Assembly (NCBI GenBank): GCA_903834925.1
Contig: CAILLA010000223.1
Coordinates: 1 to 48,036, forward strand
Source: an uncultured Schlesneria sp.
GTDB lineage: Bacteria; Planctomycetota; Planctomycetia; Planctomycetales; Planctomycetaceae
DNA: 48,036 nucleotides
Direction: 5' to 3'
Each line of letters begins with the position of its first letter. The first letter of the stretch is position 1. Positions 1 through 10,211 of this stretch are shown here, piece by piece. The translations under genes were made by a program, and so were the position numbers. The notes below the pieces were generated by a model, which saw nothing but the letters and a program-made list of their open reading frames with translations, was not told the origin of the DNA and did no database searches.

Positions 1-551
1 CGTTCACGGGCGGCGTCTTCAGCATCACCTTTGGGAACATTTCCGGCAAAAATGCGGATGACTGGTGCGCCTAATGCGGCGGAATGGTCAATCCATTCCC
101 GACACATTTTGAGATTTTCCTGGCGAGCTTCACCTTCGGGAAGGCAGAAATCGTTGCCGATTGCCGTTCCCGAGATGTCGAGGCCCAGCCGGAACGTCCG
201 CTCTTTTATGCTCATTAAATAGTCGTTGGTGATCTCTTTCGGAAAATAATAAGCGGTCAATTCGGTCCCATCGAGATCCTGTTCTGCACAGAAGTCGATA
301 AACTTCTCGAGCGTGTACTTTGCAGTTGCGAGTTGTTCCGGCGTTCCGCGCTTCGTCAGAATGCGGCTGAATGAGTACGCCGCCAGACTCAGTTTCATGT
401 GTGATTTGCCGTTTCGCTGGGGTGGCTCAGCTGCAGGCAATTGATTCGACACCAGACCAGCACCGATGCCACTGATCGCACTCAGGCCGAGCAGGCTTTG
501 ATTGAGAAAATCTCGACGAGTTGTCGAATTGGGCAATTGATTCAGAGACAT
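1..551 (-). CDS. Sugar phosphate isomerase/epimerase, Tat-exported (partial, runs off left edge)
   Basis: The reading frame opens at an ATG at 549-551 on the minus strand and stays open to the window edge, so only about 183 N-terminal residues are present. Residues 11-15 read RRDFL, followed by a hydrophobic stretch (LLGLSAISGIGAGL). This is a typical twin-arginine signal, so the enzyme is probably exported. The mature part begins near KLSLAAYSFSR and continues with TYR-rich and acidic strands typical of xylose-isomerase-like TIM barrels (AP endonuclease 2 family), which isomerise or epimerise sugars or sugar phosphates. The substrate cannot be told. It is divergent from the FtsX gene at 780, with about 230 bp between them. 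Planctomycetes carry many such exported epimerases; another, without a signal, lies at 37253-38272. Confidence 0.8.
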   Translation of the reverse strand, partial: MSLNQLPNSTTRRDFLNQSLLGLSAISGIGAGLVSNQLPAAEPPQRNGKSHMKLSLAAYSFSRILTKRGTPEQLATAKYTLEKFIDFCAEQDLDGTELTAYYFPKEITNDYLMSIKERTFRLGLDISGTAIGNDFCLPEGEARQENLKMCREWIDHSAALGAPVIRIFAGNVPKGDAEDAARE

Positions 552-779
552 GGATGTTCCTCTTGGCAATTTAGTACGAATCCGACCCACATTCAGATCT
601 GATTTTGATGAAACACAATTGTACGGCGGGACGAACGTTTTGTATCGTCCGCACGTCGGTTTCCTTAAGTCACTCGCCAGCTTGCCCAACATATGGGAAG
701 ATCACACGAGCCTCGGTCAGCCCGTCGGCTTTTGCCATGAGAGCATGGATCAACCTTCCAAAATAATGGATTTTGCCAA

Positions 780-3700
780 TTGGCCAACCTGAATCGGTCT
801 CAGCTTGTCGTTCAAAGTTTGCTTCACTACTGGCGGACCAATCTCGCCGTCCTGTTAGGAGTGATTGCCGGTACTGCTGTCATTGGTGGCGCACTCGTTG
901 TCGGCGATTCGGTCAAAGCGAGTCTCCGCCAAATGACTTTCGATCGACTCGGCAAAATCGACTTTGCCCTGGCCGGTCCACGGTTTGTTCGCGAGCAATT
1001 GGCAGACGAAATAGGTCGCAATGCGGGAAGTTCCAAGTCCTCGGTTGGCACCGTTGCACCGGGGATTGTGATGCAGGCCGGACTGCAATCAAAGTCGAAC
1101 AACTCGATCCGTCGCGCCGGGCAAGTGAATGTCTACGGGATTGATGACCGAATCTGGTCGTTGATTGAAACAGATAAGATTTCTCGACCCACAGCCACGG
1201 GTGTCGTCCTGAATTCAATGGCGGCCAATGCCGTGAACGCGAAGGTAGGGGACGATGTTACGGTTTGGATCGAAATTCCGAGTGCTGTACCTCGAGATAC
1301 GTTGATGGGAAAAAAAGATAATGATTCCCAGGAAATTACGTTGACGGTCACCGCGATCGCGCCAGAATCGTCCGGTTTGGCACGACTTGGCCTGCAACCC
1401 ACGCAAGCACTGCCACTCAATCTGTTTGTCGATTTGCACGTCTTGCAGGAGCGACTGGGATTGGAAGAAGTGAAACCCAGCAAGAAAGATCCGTCAGGTA
1501 AAGTCGGTCGGGTCAATGCTCTGTTTAATAGTCGGGATTTCGAGGCTGGAGCGAGTGCCGCACAATTGAAGGCCCACATACAAACAATAACGGAGACGAT
1601 TGCTCAGGGAGATTTGCTCAAGGAGGCAATACAGCGCAATTGGACTTTGGCGGACCTGAATCTGCGATTGGTCAATAATCCATCTGCGGGCGGAATTGTT
1701 CTCGAATCAGAGCAGATGATCCTTGAGGACAAACTCGCCGCTGCCGCTGTTGACACGGCGAACGAAATGAATCTGACCACCGCCCCCGTGATGGTCTATC
1801 TCGCGAATAAGTTGTGGAATCCAGCAGTTTATCAACCCGGCAAGCGACCGGGATACTCGATGTACTCAACGGTCGCCGGGCTGGATCTGTTGGCATGGGA
1901 TGGAACCCCGTTTGCTGGATTCGAATTCATTGGGGACAAACCGACTTCTCTGGAAGACGACGAGGTCATTCTGAACGAGTTCCTGGCGACCGACTTACAA
2001 GCCAAAGTCGGGGATAAGATCAACTTCACATATCACACGATCGGGTCGAGAGGTGAATTGCCGGAACTCGAACGATCAGTCACAGTCCGTGGGATCGTGG
2101 CTATGACGGGGACGGCGATCGACCGGACGCTGACTCCAACGGTCAAGGGGATCACGGATGTCGCCTCTCTGGCAGACTGGGACCAACCATTTCCAATGGA
2201 TCTCGATGCGGTTACGCCACGCGACGACGAATACTGGAACAGCTACAGAGCAACACCGAAACTTTTCATGCCGCTAAAAACGGCCACCAAGCTTTGGCCA
2301 AGTCGTTACGGCACGTTGACGTCGCTCCGGATCGCTCAAAAAGAGATCGACCTGAACGAACGTGAAAAGTCGCTTGCGTCGTTAAATGAACAGTTTTCTC
2401 AAAAGCTGTTGAAGAACCTGAACGCTGCTGAAGTCGGATTGCAGTTTCAACCCGTCAAAGCCATTGGTCTGATGGCGGCGAGCGGTACTACGCCGTTCGC
2501 AGGCTTGTTCTTCGGATTCAGTCTTTTTCTGATCATTGCCGCCATGATTCTGATCGGGCTTCTGTTCCGACTTGGGATCGAGCAACGAGTGCGTGATCTG
2601 GGGTTGCTCGGTGCCATCGGCTTCACTGCAAGCCAGGTGCGACGACAGATGCTGATCGAAGGAATTTTCATTGCCGTTGCGGGTGGATTGATTGGTTCTG
2701 TGCTTGCCGTTGGTTATGCCAAAGTGATGATTTACGGGCTGACACATTGGTGGGTCGATGCCGTCGGAACAAAAAACCTGATTTTGGAAGTCTGGCCTCC
2801 CAGTCTCGCCATCGGGTTCCTGATTGCTGTCGTGGCAGCCGTGTTTTCCATCTGGTGGTCGCTTCGGCAATTGAAGCAATTGAGCCTGCGTGAACAACTG
2901 GCTGGGGTCACTGAGCAGGAACTCGACGTGAAGGCTCAGCAGGTTCGTGGCCAAAAAGTCATGCGCCGAGCCATTATTTGCACGGTATTGGCCGGCGTCT
3001 TGATCGCGACGGTCGTGATCGGAATCGTTCCTGCAATCGCAGCCTTCTTTGGGATTGGCATACTTTTACTGATCGCCACACTGTCGTTCCTGTCTGCCTG
3101 GTTACAACTTGACGGGGGCGTTGCTGTTAAAGGCTCGGGTTTGGTTGCTCAAGGACGATTGGGTTTACGGAACGCTTCACGGCAGCGGCAGCGAACCGTG
3201 ATGACCGCCGGGATGATCGCCACGGCAACATTCCTGATTGTCACCGTGGCCGCTTTCCGTCGTGATCCGACTGGCGATCGACCCGTCAAAAACTCCGGAA
3301 ACGGAGGATTTGTTCTGGTCGCTGAATCGAGTAGTCCCGTGCTCTATGACATCAATACGCCGGAAGGTCGTCAGAAACTACAGCTGAACCCTCCCGAGGG
3401 TTCACCGGCAGCAAAGGCGCTGGCCTCCATGAATGTCGTCCCTTTTCGGGTGAAGCCGGGCGAGGATGCGAGTTGCTTGAATCTCTATCAAACAAAGGTG
3501 CCGACGATCCTCGGTGCCCCGCAATCCCTGATCGAGCAGGGACGATTCGCGTTTGCATCGGGTTCCTGGCGAGAACTGGTCCAACAGAAGAAGTCTTTTG
3601 ACACGTCGGCCAAGGTGCCGGCTTCATCGGAAAGTGAACGCGATCTCTCAGATTCGATCCCGGTTCTCGGTGACATGAATACTCTGATGTATTCGCTGCA

Positions 3701-4370
3701 TAAGGGCGTCGGTGCAACGATCGCCGTTCCGAATGACCAACATCCACAACACATTCTGGTTGTTCAGGGGATGTTCCAGGACAGCGTCTTTCAGGGAGTC
3801 CTCGTCATGTCCGAAGATGACTTTCTCAAGGTTTACCCCGAACAAAAAGGGTTTCAATACTTTCTGATCGAAGTCCCCCCGGAACAAGCCGAGGTTGCTG
3901 CATCATTCCTGGAAACGGAACTGGCGGAATATGGTTTTGATACCGAGCCCGTTTCCGAACGACTGGCTCGTTTCCTTTCGGTGCAGAACACCTATTTATC
4001 GACGTTTCAGACACTCGGCGGACTGGGGCTGCTTTTGGGGACGTTTGGGCTGGCGACGGTCATGCTGCGTAATGTGCTGGAACGTCAGGCGGAACTGGCG
4101 TTACTTCGTGCCGTCGGTTTTCGCGAACGCAGCGTCGCTTCACTTGTTCTTTGGGAGAATGCATTCATTCTCTTGTGGGGCCTGATCGCAGGTGCGGGGT
4201 CGGCATTACTGGCAACCTCGCCGAATCTTCTCAGCCAGGGAGCGGACCTTCCGTGGAAATCGCTGGCAGCGTTACTCGCCCTTGTGTTTGTCACGGGAAT
4301 GCTTGCGGCGGCATTTGCCGTTCGGGCTGCGGCTCGGCTTCCCATCGTTGCAACGTTACGCGGTGAATGA
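780..4370 (+). CDS. FtsX-like permease family protein (ABC transporter permease)
   Basis: This 1196-residue membrane protein starts with an N-terminal membrane segment (LAVLLGVIAGTAVIGGALVVGDSV), which leads into a long MacB-like extracytoplasmic region. The first FtsX core lies near residues 565-730, with the usual 'RxxDLGLLGAIGFTASQVRRQML' pattern. Two more central membrane segments and a second periplasmic region follow. The second FtsX core is near residues 1070-1190, with 'LALLRAVGFRERSV'. Such proteins are the permease half of ABC transporters for lipoproteins, lipids or export substrates, or act as mechanotransmitters. No ATPase gene is adjacent, so the partner must be elsewhere. The start is a TTG: an in-frame TGA at 738-740 and the absence of an in-frame ATG upstream leave it as the best choice, and no clear ribosome binding site is seen. 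It ends 2 bp from the convergent HD gene. Confidence 0.85.
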   Translation: MANLNRSQLVVQSLLHYWRTNLAVLLGVIAGTAVIGGALVVGDSVKASLRQMTFDRLGKIDFALAGPRFVREQLADEIGRNAGSSKSSVGTVAPGIVMQAGLQSKSNNSIRRAGQVNVYGIDDRIWSLIETDKISRPTATGVVLNSMAANAVNAKVGDDVTVWIEIPSAVPRDTLMGKKDNDSQEITLTVTAIAPESSGLARLGLQPTQALPLNLFVDLHVLQERLGLEEVKPSKKDPSGKVGRVNALFNSRDFEAGASAAQLKAHIQTITETIAQGDLLKEAIQRNWTLADLNLRLVNNPSAGGIVLESEQMILEDKLAAAAVDTANEMNLTTAPVMVYLANKLWNPAVYQPGKRPGYSMYSTVAGLDLLAWDGTPFAGFEFIGDKPTSLEDDEVILNEFLATDLQAKVGDKINFTYHTIGSRGELPELERSVTVRGIVAMTGTAIDRTLTPTVKGITDVASLADWDQPFPMDLDAVTPRDDEYWNSYRATPKLFMPLKTATKLWPSRYGTLTSLRIAQKEIDLNEREKSLASLNEQFSQKLLKNLNAAEVGLQFQPVKAIGLMAASGTTPFAGLFFGFSLFLIIAAMILIGLLFRLGIEQRVRDLGLLGAIGFTASQVRRQMLIEGIFIAVAGGLIGSVLAVGYAKVMIYGLTHWWVDAVGTKNLILEVWPPSLAIGFLIAVVAAVFSIWWSLRQLKQLSLREQLAGVTEQELDVKAQQVRGQKVMRRAIICTVLAGVLIATVVIGIVPAIAAFFGIGILLLIATLSFLSAWLQLDGGVAVKGSGLVAQGRLGLRNASRQRQRTVMTAGMIATATFLIVTVAAFRRDPTGDRPVKNSGNGGFVLVAESSSPVLYDINTPEGRQKLQLNPPEGSPAAKALASMNVVPFRVKPGEDASCLNLYQTKVPTILGAPQSLIEQGRFAFASGSWRELVQQKKSFDTSAKVPASSESERDLSDSIPVLGDMNTLMYSLHKGVGATIAVPNDQHPQHILVVQGMFQDSVFQGVLVMSEDDFLKVYPEQKGFQYFLIEVPPEQAEVAASFLETELAEYGFDTEPVSERLARFLSVQNTYLSTFQTLGGLGLLLGTFGLATVMLRNVLERQAELALLRAVGFRERSVASLVLWENAFILLWGLIAGAGSALLATSPNLLSQGADLPWKSLAALLALVFVTGMLAAAFAVRAAARLPIVATLRGE

Positions 4371-4372
4371 TT

Positions 4373-5749
4373 TCATTCTTGAGCCGCAGCATCAGACAGC
4401 CAGTCGACGAATTCACTGCGTCCTGAAAGCTGTCTGGCCAAATCAGGTTCGGCGAACAAACGAACCCGTTTTACGTAATCATCGAATTGCGTCCGAGCCA
4501 GCGCATGGACGACAGGTGACACCTGGCTCAGGGGGTGATATCGCCGTTCTTTCGGATGATAGATGTCGACTTTGAACTCGACTTCCTTGTGTAACGGCGG
4601 GGCATCAATCAAAAGGTCTGTCGATTCGACGTGACACGAAAGTTCGCGGGCCACTCGTTCCGAAAGTCGCCTGGCGACGTTCAGTAAATCGGCATAAGGT
4701 CGCCCGGCAATCCGACGATAGAGATCCGGCGTCTGATACAGGCTGAGTTCAAGGACTCGCTTGTGCAAGCGGCGTTTCGGGCCGAACAGGCCATCAAGCA
4801 ATGATGCGACAACGGTTCCCGCACTGGAAAGTCTTAGCTCGCGAATCACATCGAATTCGCTCTGTTGAAACAGCGTCTTGAGATCAAGAGATTGATGCAA
4901 TTCATAAAAGCTTCTGGCAAACATACAGGTTGCCGAACGGACTGCATGGTGCCAATAGACCTCGCTGAACATGACGTACCGGGCAAAGACCATCAGTTCT
5001 GCTGCGGTCTTCCCTTTCGAGCTGATCGCAAGACCGTCTCCAGCTTCGTTGACGATCAGCGATTGAATCAGCCGCGCTCGATCAAAATTCCGACCGTAGG
5101 GAACACCGGCATGCAGGCTGTCTCGTTCGAGATAGTCCATTTTGTCGATATCGATCGGCCCCGACAGAATCGATCGCATCAGCCGAAGAGCGGGCGTATT
5201 TGTCTTGGCGACCAGGACATCCAGCACTTCATCCGCTTCGATCTTCCACTCGGAACGAAGTACCTGCCCAAGTTCACGATTCGGTGCGAGAAATTCGGCG
5301 GCAAACTGCTCATGAGGTGGAAGATTCGCCAGCCCCATGTCTTCGATGGGATGGCAAAACGGCCAGTGTCCCAAATCATGCAGCAGCGAAGCGACCATTA
5401 AGACTTCGGCCTGATGTGGACTGACCGCCGCTGCAAACCGCTCGTCCTTTCCCAGTTGCCAAAGATATTTCAAGGCATTGTGAAAGACGCCTAAAGCATG
5501 TTCAAACCGAGTATGGGTGGCGCCGGGGTAGATTCGTGCTGCGAGACCTAATTGAGTGATCTGTCTCAACCGCTGGAACTCGGCGGTATCCACTAGCGAC
5601 CGAACTCTGGGCGTAAACGGAACATCCAGTTGATGCGGGATTCGGACGAGCGGTCCACCGGCCTGAAGATCAAATAATTCGGGTATCTTGCGGTAGGGAT
5701 GCGACATCGTCTGGTTCATCGCTTTGTATAAAGTCGCGTGGGTATTCAC
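4373..5749 (-). CDS. HD domain phosphohydrolase (SAMHD1/dGTPase-like, COG1078 type)
   Basis: This 458-residue protein has the HD-domain metal ligands in order: RFEH near residue 84, LLHDLGH at 122-128 with the HD pair, a conserved HPIED, and a later D in the segment IDIDKMDYLERDS. This layout, with the 'TRFEHALG' and 'DYLERDS' signatures, is that of the HD superfamily related to dGTP triphosphohydrolases and SAMHD1. Members cleave nucleotides or phosphomonoesters; the substrate is not deducible here. The longest frame starts at a GTG at 5749. ATGs at 5719 and 5707 fit homologue length as well or better, so the first 10-14 residues are uncertain. It is a single gene, convergent with the FtsX permease. 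Confidence 0.82.
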   Translation of the reverse strand: MNTHATLYKAMNQTMSHPYRKIPELFDLQAGGPLVRIPHQLDVPFTPRVRSLVDTAEFQRLRQITQLGLAARIYPGATHTRFEHALGVFHNALKYLWQLGKDERFAAAVSPHQAEVLMVASLLHDLGHWPFCHPIEDMGLANLPPHEQFAAEFLAPNRELGQVLRSEWKIEADEVLDVLVAKTNTPALRLMRSILSGPIDIDKMDYLERDSLHAGVPYGRNFDRARLIQSLIVNEAGDGLAISSKGKTAAELMVFARYVMFSEVYWHHAVRSATCMFARSFYELHQSLDLKTLFQQSEFDVIRELRLSSAGTVVASLLDGLFGPKRRLHKRVLELSLYQTPDLYRRIAGRPYADLLNVARRLSERVARELSCHVESTDLLIDAPPLHKEVEFKVDIYHPKERRYHPLSQVSPVVHALARTQFDDYVKRVRLFAEPDLARQLSGRSEFVDWLSDAAAQE

Positions 5750-5858
5750 CCGCTAATCGTGGTTACTTCAATACTGGTTTTTCAAAGCGAAATTCGGGGT
5801 GTCACTGGTCTACCGTTTTCGGTTAACCAGTTTTCTTCGTTTTGCGCACGGAACAAGA

Positions 5859-6239
5859 TCATCGAACCTGATATCCCACATGACGAAGCGCCTTCTGGAG
5901 GCGATCGATCTGGTCACCTTGAATTTCGATCAAGTCGCCGTCGATAGTCCCCCCTGCTCCACAAGCATTTTTCAGCTGAGTTAATAACGCGGGCAAATCG
6001 TTGTCAGTCGCAGCCAGACCACGGATCACAGTCACGAGTTTACCTTTTTTTCGTTTTTCCGTCGACAACTTAGCGGTCTGCTTTTCGGGCGCGACAGTTG
6101 CCCGCCTGACGGTCTCAGGCGGGCATTTGCAGTCGCTTTCTGGTAGATCGCACCGTTCGCAGTGAGGTGGTCGATCAAAAATGGTGCCAGCAAGAAGTCC
6201 CATTTCACCCGATCTGAAAAAAGGCCACAGGCGAGCCAT
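5859..6239 (-). CDS. Translation initiation factor SUI1/YciH family protein
   Basis: The C-terminal 60 residues form a SUI1/eIF1-like domain (GKLVTVIRGL, then LLTQLKNACGAGGT, IEIQGDQ and LRHVGYQVR), as in bacterial YciH, which checks start-site fidelity in translation. The N-terminal part has four cysteines/histidines in HCERC...DCKC, giving a small zinc-ribbon-like tail that I associate with planctomycete members of this family. Homologues usually begin 'MGLxAGT', which corresponds to the ATG at 6203, twelve codons into the frame, so 6203 may be the true start. It lies 13 bp (or 49 bp with the shorter start) after fumC on the same strand and may be co-transcribed with it. Confidence 0.85.
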   Translation of the reverse strand: MARLWPFFRSGEMGLLAGTIFDRPPHCERCDLPESDCKCPPETVRRATVAPEKQTAKLSTEKRKKGKLVTVIRGLAATDNDLPALLTQLKNACGAGGTIDGDLIEIQGDQIDRLQKALRHVGYQVR

Positions 6240-6252
6240 TGTCTTGGAAAAA

Positions 6253-7677
6253 TCACGCGTGTGGTTCGGTCATGCTCCACGGATCAAGAGCTTTCGTCAG
6301 TTGATCGTCGGGAAGAATGTTTTGATCACGGCAAAGCTGCCGGATCGTCTTACCGCTCTTGAACGCTTCTTTGGCAAGTGCCGCCGCTTTTTCATATCCG
6401 ACGAAAGGATTGAGGCTGGTCACCATCGCAAGACTCTTTTCGACACTGGCTTCGCACGCTTCAGGATTTGCTTCCATATCCAGCGCACACAAATCGATGA
6501 AGGCGGTCGTTCCCTGTGCCATCAAGGCGATCGACTCCAGCGTCGCATGGCCCATAATTGGCATCATGATATTCAGTTGAAACTGTCCACCGGTCGCACC
6601 GCTGAAGGCAACCGTCTGATCGTTTCCGATCACCCGAGCGGCGACCTGCATCAGGCTTTCGCACATGACCGGGTTCACCTTACCCGGCATGATTGAACTT
6701 CCCGGCTGGCGATCTGGCAGCATTACTTCATAAAAACCGCAACGAGGACCAGAACCGAGCCAACGAATGTTGTTTGCAACGTTGAAGAGGGTTGTCGCAA
6801 TGGCCCGCAATTGACCGTGGCATTCGACAAGCCCATCGCGTTGAGCATTTCCTTCAAAATGATTAATCGCTTCAACAAAGGGGACCCCCGTTTCTTTTGC
6901 CAGCGCCGCACAGGTGCGACGTGCGAAGTCAGGGTGCGTGTTAATCCCGGTGCCAACAGCGGTTCCCCCAACGGGAAGTTCCAGTACCGCCTGCAACGCC
7001 TGTTTGGCCCGCCCAACGCTCAGCTCCAACTGCCGAGCGAATCCGCCGAACTCCTGGCCAAGCCGCAGTGGCGTCGCATCGGCAAGATGTGTCCGGCCGA
7101 TCTTGATGATTTTGTCCCATTGCTTCGCCTTGTCGGCAAGAACATCGGAAAACCGCTGTAGGGCAGGAATCAGCAACCGATGAATCGACAGTCCGACTGC
7201 AACGTGAATTGCCGTTGGAAACGTGTCGTTGGTGCTCTGCCCCATGTTCACATGGTCATTCGGGTGAATCGGTTTCTTCATTTCGAAACGATTCCCGTCC
7301 GTGATCTCGATCGCACGGTTCGAAATCACTTCGTTGATATTCATGTTGCTCGATGTTCCCGATCCTGTCTGGAAGACATCAATGGGGAATTCGGCATCGA
7401 ACTTGCCTGAAACCACTTCCTTAGCTGCCGCAAGCATCGCTTCGACTTGAGTATCCGTCAGTGGGTTTTTACCAGATCCAGTTAATTTACCGAGATCACG
7501 ATTCGCAACCCCAGCTGCCCATTTCACCAAACCCATGGCGTGAATCATGTCGGGACGAAGGTTCCAACCTGAAACCGGGAAGTTTTCGACAGCCCGCTGC
7601 GTCTGTGCTCCGTAATAGGCCTTGGCCGGGACCTGAACGTCACCCATCGAATCATGCTCGGTACGAAAGTCAGTCAT
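6253..7677 (-). CDS. fumC: Fumarate hydratase class II
   Basis: This 474-residue protein is full length for class II (iron-independent) fumarase, which interconverts fumarate and malate in the TCA cycle. The three superfamily signatures are present: TGSGTSSNMN at 105-113, GRTHLADATP with H197, and the mobile-loop signature GSSIMPGKVNP at 326-336 with the catalytic serine. The segment NHFEGNAQRDGLVECHG is also typical of fumC, not of aspartase or argininosuccinate lyase. The gene precedes the SUI1 factor by 13 bp. Upstream is a 271-bp region shared with the divergent TolC-like gene. Confidence 0.97.
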   Translation of the reverse strand: MTDFRTEHDSMGDVQVPAKAYYGAQTQRAVENFPVSGWNLRPDMIHAMGLVKWAAGVANRDLGKLTGSGKNPLTDTQVEAMLAAAKEVVSGKFDAEFPIDVFQTGSGTSSNMNINEVISNRAIEITDGNRFEMKKPIHPNDHVNMGQSTNDTFPTAIHVAVGLSIHRLLIPALQRFSDVLADKAKQWDKIIKIGRTHLADATPLRLGQEFGGFARQLELSVGRAKQALQAVLELPVGGTAVGTGINTHPDFARRTCAALAKETGVPFVEAINHFEGNAQRDGLVECHGQLRAIATTLFNVANNIRWLGSGPRCGFYEVMLPDRQPGSSIMPGKVNPVMCESLMQVAARVIGNDQTVAFSGATGGQFQLNIMMPIMGHATLESIALMAQGTTAFIDLCALDMEANPEACEASVEKSLAMVTSLNPFVGYEKAAALAKEAFKSGKTIRQLCRDQNILPDDQLTKALDPWSMTEPHA

Positions 7678-7769
7678 AAGATTTCCGCTCAGCTTTAATA
7701 GTCAGTTTTTAACGTGTTTTTTAACGAAATCTGTCAACGTCATTCAGCGGCCGGAAGTATAACGTCCGA

Positions 7770-7781
7770 CAGTCCGGACTG
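7770..7781. promoter_or_regulatory. 12-bp perfect palindrome between fumC and the TolC-like gene
   Basis: The sequence CAGTCCGGACTG is its own reverse complement and sits in the divergent intergenic region, about 95 bp upstream of fumC and 170 bp upstream of the TolC-like gene. It could be an operator for a dimeric regulator. Length alone makes chance a real possibility, and no known consensus is recognised. Confidence 0.2.
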
Positions 7782-7948
7782 CGATAAATCGGGTGTCGGG
7801 AATTCGTATCAAAAAAGTAGGATAAATGGCCGGGAATTGGTATGGACTGACATCCACCCCTCTGTTATTCCTCCGCCGCACACGGCAGACTGAAAAGCCG
7901 AATCACTTCTCCCTATTGCGTTAATCACCCATCCAATCCACCAGCGGG

Positions 7949-10123
7949 ATGACCGACACCGTGCCGAGCTTCGTCAGAAGTGCGCGTCTGTCTTGGAGCC
8001 ATTTGTGCTCGTCGGCGGTCGTCTGCGCCATCACAATTGCCGGATGTGCCTCGTGGCGGGGCGATGACCCGCTGGTTCAAAACAAGCTTGTCAGCCACTA
8101 CGATAAGCTGGCTCGCGAGGTCGCTGCACCCAGCCCCAGTTTTATTCCCGAAGTTCCCAGCCCAGTCATGGGTCCCGGGCGACGCCTCATGGCTCCAAAT
8201 CCCGAAGAACGCTGGCATTTGTCGATTGGCGAAGCGATTCGGATGGGCTTGGCGAATAGCTCGATTATTCGCCAGAACGCCCAATTCATGTCACCGAACA
8301 ATCCGGTGATGCAAAGCCCCGATGCTGTCCCTTCGGCCTTTGACCCAATAATCCAGAATGCGGGCGTTCTGTTCGGCTCACGCGGTGTCGATGCGTCCTT
8401 GTCCGATTTTGACCCAAGGTTGACAGTCACGTCAAAAGTAAGCCGTGATGAGATTGCCCAGAACACATCAAACCCCGCATCGGCTCCCCAGGGTAATGTT
8501 TTGGCAACCGAAGGGGTTCAAACGCAGGCCCGTTTGGAGCAACAACTGCTGAGCGGTGGTATTTTTGGGATTAATAATAACTGGAACTACCTTCAGTCGA
8601 ACCAGCCGCAACAGCTTTTTAACTCCAGTTGGACGGGAGTCCTGGGCGTTGATTATCGCCAGCCATTGTGGGCCGGATCCGGTGAGACATTTACTTCGAT
8701 CGCAGGTCCGCTCACACAACGAGCACGTGGTTTCAGCTACGTGAACCAGGGCGTTGTGATCGCGCATATCAATAAGCGATTGTCAGAAATCGATCTGCAG
8801 GAAAATCTTCAGAACTTGCTCCGCGAAATCGGCGATCTGTACTGGGAGCTTTACCAGAGCCATCAGGATTACGCCTCCGAGGTTAAGACATCCAAGCATG
8901 CCAAAGATCTTTGGGAACGTGCAGTCGGTCGCAGGGGAATCGATCCCGGAGTGGAAGAAGCTCAAGCCGAAGACGCGTATTACGAGTCAAAAGCTCGTGA
9001 AGAGACGACTCTTTCTAATCTTTATTTAAACGAAGCGAAGTTCCGGCGATTGCTTGGGTTGTCGCTGGATGATCCTCGCCTGATTTATCCGAGCGACAAG
9101 CCACGCGAGGAAGAAGTGTCACTCAATCGAGCGAAGTGTCTTTACGAAGCACTCGTGAACCGGACCGAACTCTGCCGACAGAAGATTAACGTTCAAAGTC
9201 TTGAGTTGCAGTTAATTGCGGCTCGCAAGCTCGTAGCACCCAAGCTCGATTTTGTCTCTGGCTATGGGATGAACGGATTTGGCAACCACTTTTTCGGTTC
9301 GACAGCGCCGGATAACAATCCTAATATTAATCCTAATAACGCGTTTGTGAATACTGGCGCGGTGTCAAATTTGTTCAGCAGCAAAGAAACCAGCTGGAAT
9401 CTGGGATTCGAATACTCGATCCCGCTCTGGCTTCGTCAGGAAAAGGCTCAGGTTCGTCAATTGGAAATGCGAATTGTGAAGGGTCGTGCCGCACTGGCTG
9501 CCCAGGAAGACGAAGTTGCGTATGAATTGAACTCAACTTTGATGACGATTAAGCGTGCTCTTTCGGTGTCAAAGATCACGAAAAAACGGGTGGAAGCTGC
9601 TGGACGGCGTGTCATCGCGGCGGAATCCGAATACAAGGCAGGCAATAAGAGCAATGACCTGGCGCTGCGGGCACTTACCAGCCAGGCCCAGGCCCAGGCC
9701 GCGTATCACAGAAGTATCGCCGAATACAATAAATCGCTGCGTGATTTGCTGTTCCGAACAGGACGGTTGTTGCCAACTGACGGCGTATTACTTGTTGGTA
9801 CTGATGGAATGCCAATATTGCCGCCATCGGGGATCGATGAGCTGCCAGGTCTGACAGAACCAGGTGACGGTGAGGAGCGACCCGAGGAAGAAACCGATCC
9901 GCTGATTCCTCCCGCGCCGAAAACAGCCCCTCGCGTTGCCTCGACCGAATTTGACGAGGCCATGGAAGATAACCCATTCGACGCAGACGCACCGAGTGTC
10001 ATCGATGACGAAAGCGAAGAGCCTCCTGTCGCAACGAAATCGACGTCAGACGATCTTCAAAACAATCCGTTTGAGACTGAGGAACCAGCCGAGGAAATCG
10101 TACCGGTTTCAGGCCAGCGATAA
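7949..10123 (+). CDS. TolC family outer-membrane efflux lipoprotein
   Basis: This 724-residue protein opens with a short basic segment and a hydrophobic stretch ending in the lipobox ITIAGC (Cys33), so it should be a lipid-anchored outer-membrane protein. Two long alternating helical/strand regions follow (about residues 255-400 and 405-625). Their helices are rich in alanine, glutamine and glutamate, as in the paired OEP domains of TolC/CusC-type channels, for example near 'ISEIDLQENLQNLLREIGDLYWEL'. The last about 90 residues are acidic and low in complexity (EDNPFDADAP, NNPFETEEP), an extension not usual in TolC. No pump or adaptor gene is adjacent; the CusB/CusA-type pair in this window is at 19399-24026. 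The start ATG has only a weak purine tract before it. Confidence 0.88.
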   Translation: MTDTVPSFVRSARLSWSHLCSSAVVCAITIAGCASWRGDDPLVQNKLVSHYDKLAREVAAPSPSFIPEVPSPVMGPGRRLMAPNPEERWHLSIGEAIRMGLANSSIIRQNAQFMSPNNPVMQSPDAVPSAFDPIIQNAGVLFGSRGVDASLSDFDPRLTVTSKVSRDEIAQNTSNPASAPQGNVLATEGVQTQARLEQQLLSGGIFGINNNWNYLQSNQPQQLFNSSWTGVLGVDYRQPLWAGSGETFTSIAGPLTQRARGFSYVNQGVVIAHINKRLSEIDLQENLQNLLREIGDLYWELYQSHQDYASEVKTSKHAKDLWERAVGRRGIDPGVEEAQAEDAYYESKAREETTLSNLYLNEAKFRRLLGLSLDDPRLIYPSDKPREEEVSLNRAKCLYEALVNRTELCRQKINVQSLELQLIAARKLVAPKLDFVSGYGMNGFGNHFFGSTAPDNNPNINPNNAFVNTGAVSNLFSSKETSWNLGFEYSIPLWLRQEKAQVRQLEMRIVKGRAALAAQEDEVAYELNSTLMTIKRALSVSKITKKRVEAAGRRVIAAESEYKAGNKSNDLALRALTSQAQAQAAYHRSIAEYNKSLRDLLFRTGRLLPTDGVLLVGTDGMPILPPSGIDELPGLTEPGDGEERPEEETDPLIPPAPKTAPRVASTEFDEAMEDNPFDADAPSVIDDESEEPPVATKSTSDDLQNNPFETEEPAEEIVPVSGQR

Positions 10124-10211
10124 TCGTTCGAATACTCGGATTACAGCGAAAGTCGCAGCCGCCTCTTCACCTGGCGACGATGCATTTCATACCAATACCT
10201 TGCAGATAGTA

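Noticed and set aside
5805-5830. Hairpin CTGGT...ACCAG followed by T-rich DNA between the HD and SUI1 genes
   Set aside because: The T-run is on the plus-strand side while both neighbouring genes are on the minus strand, and the stem has two internal mismatches, so it is not a terminator for either.
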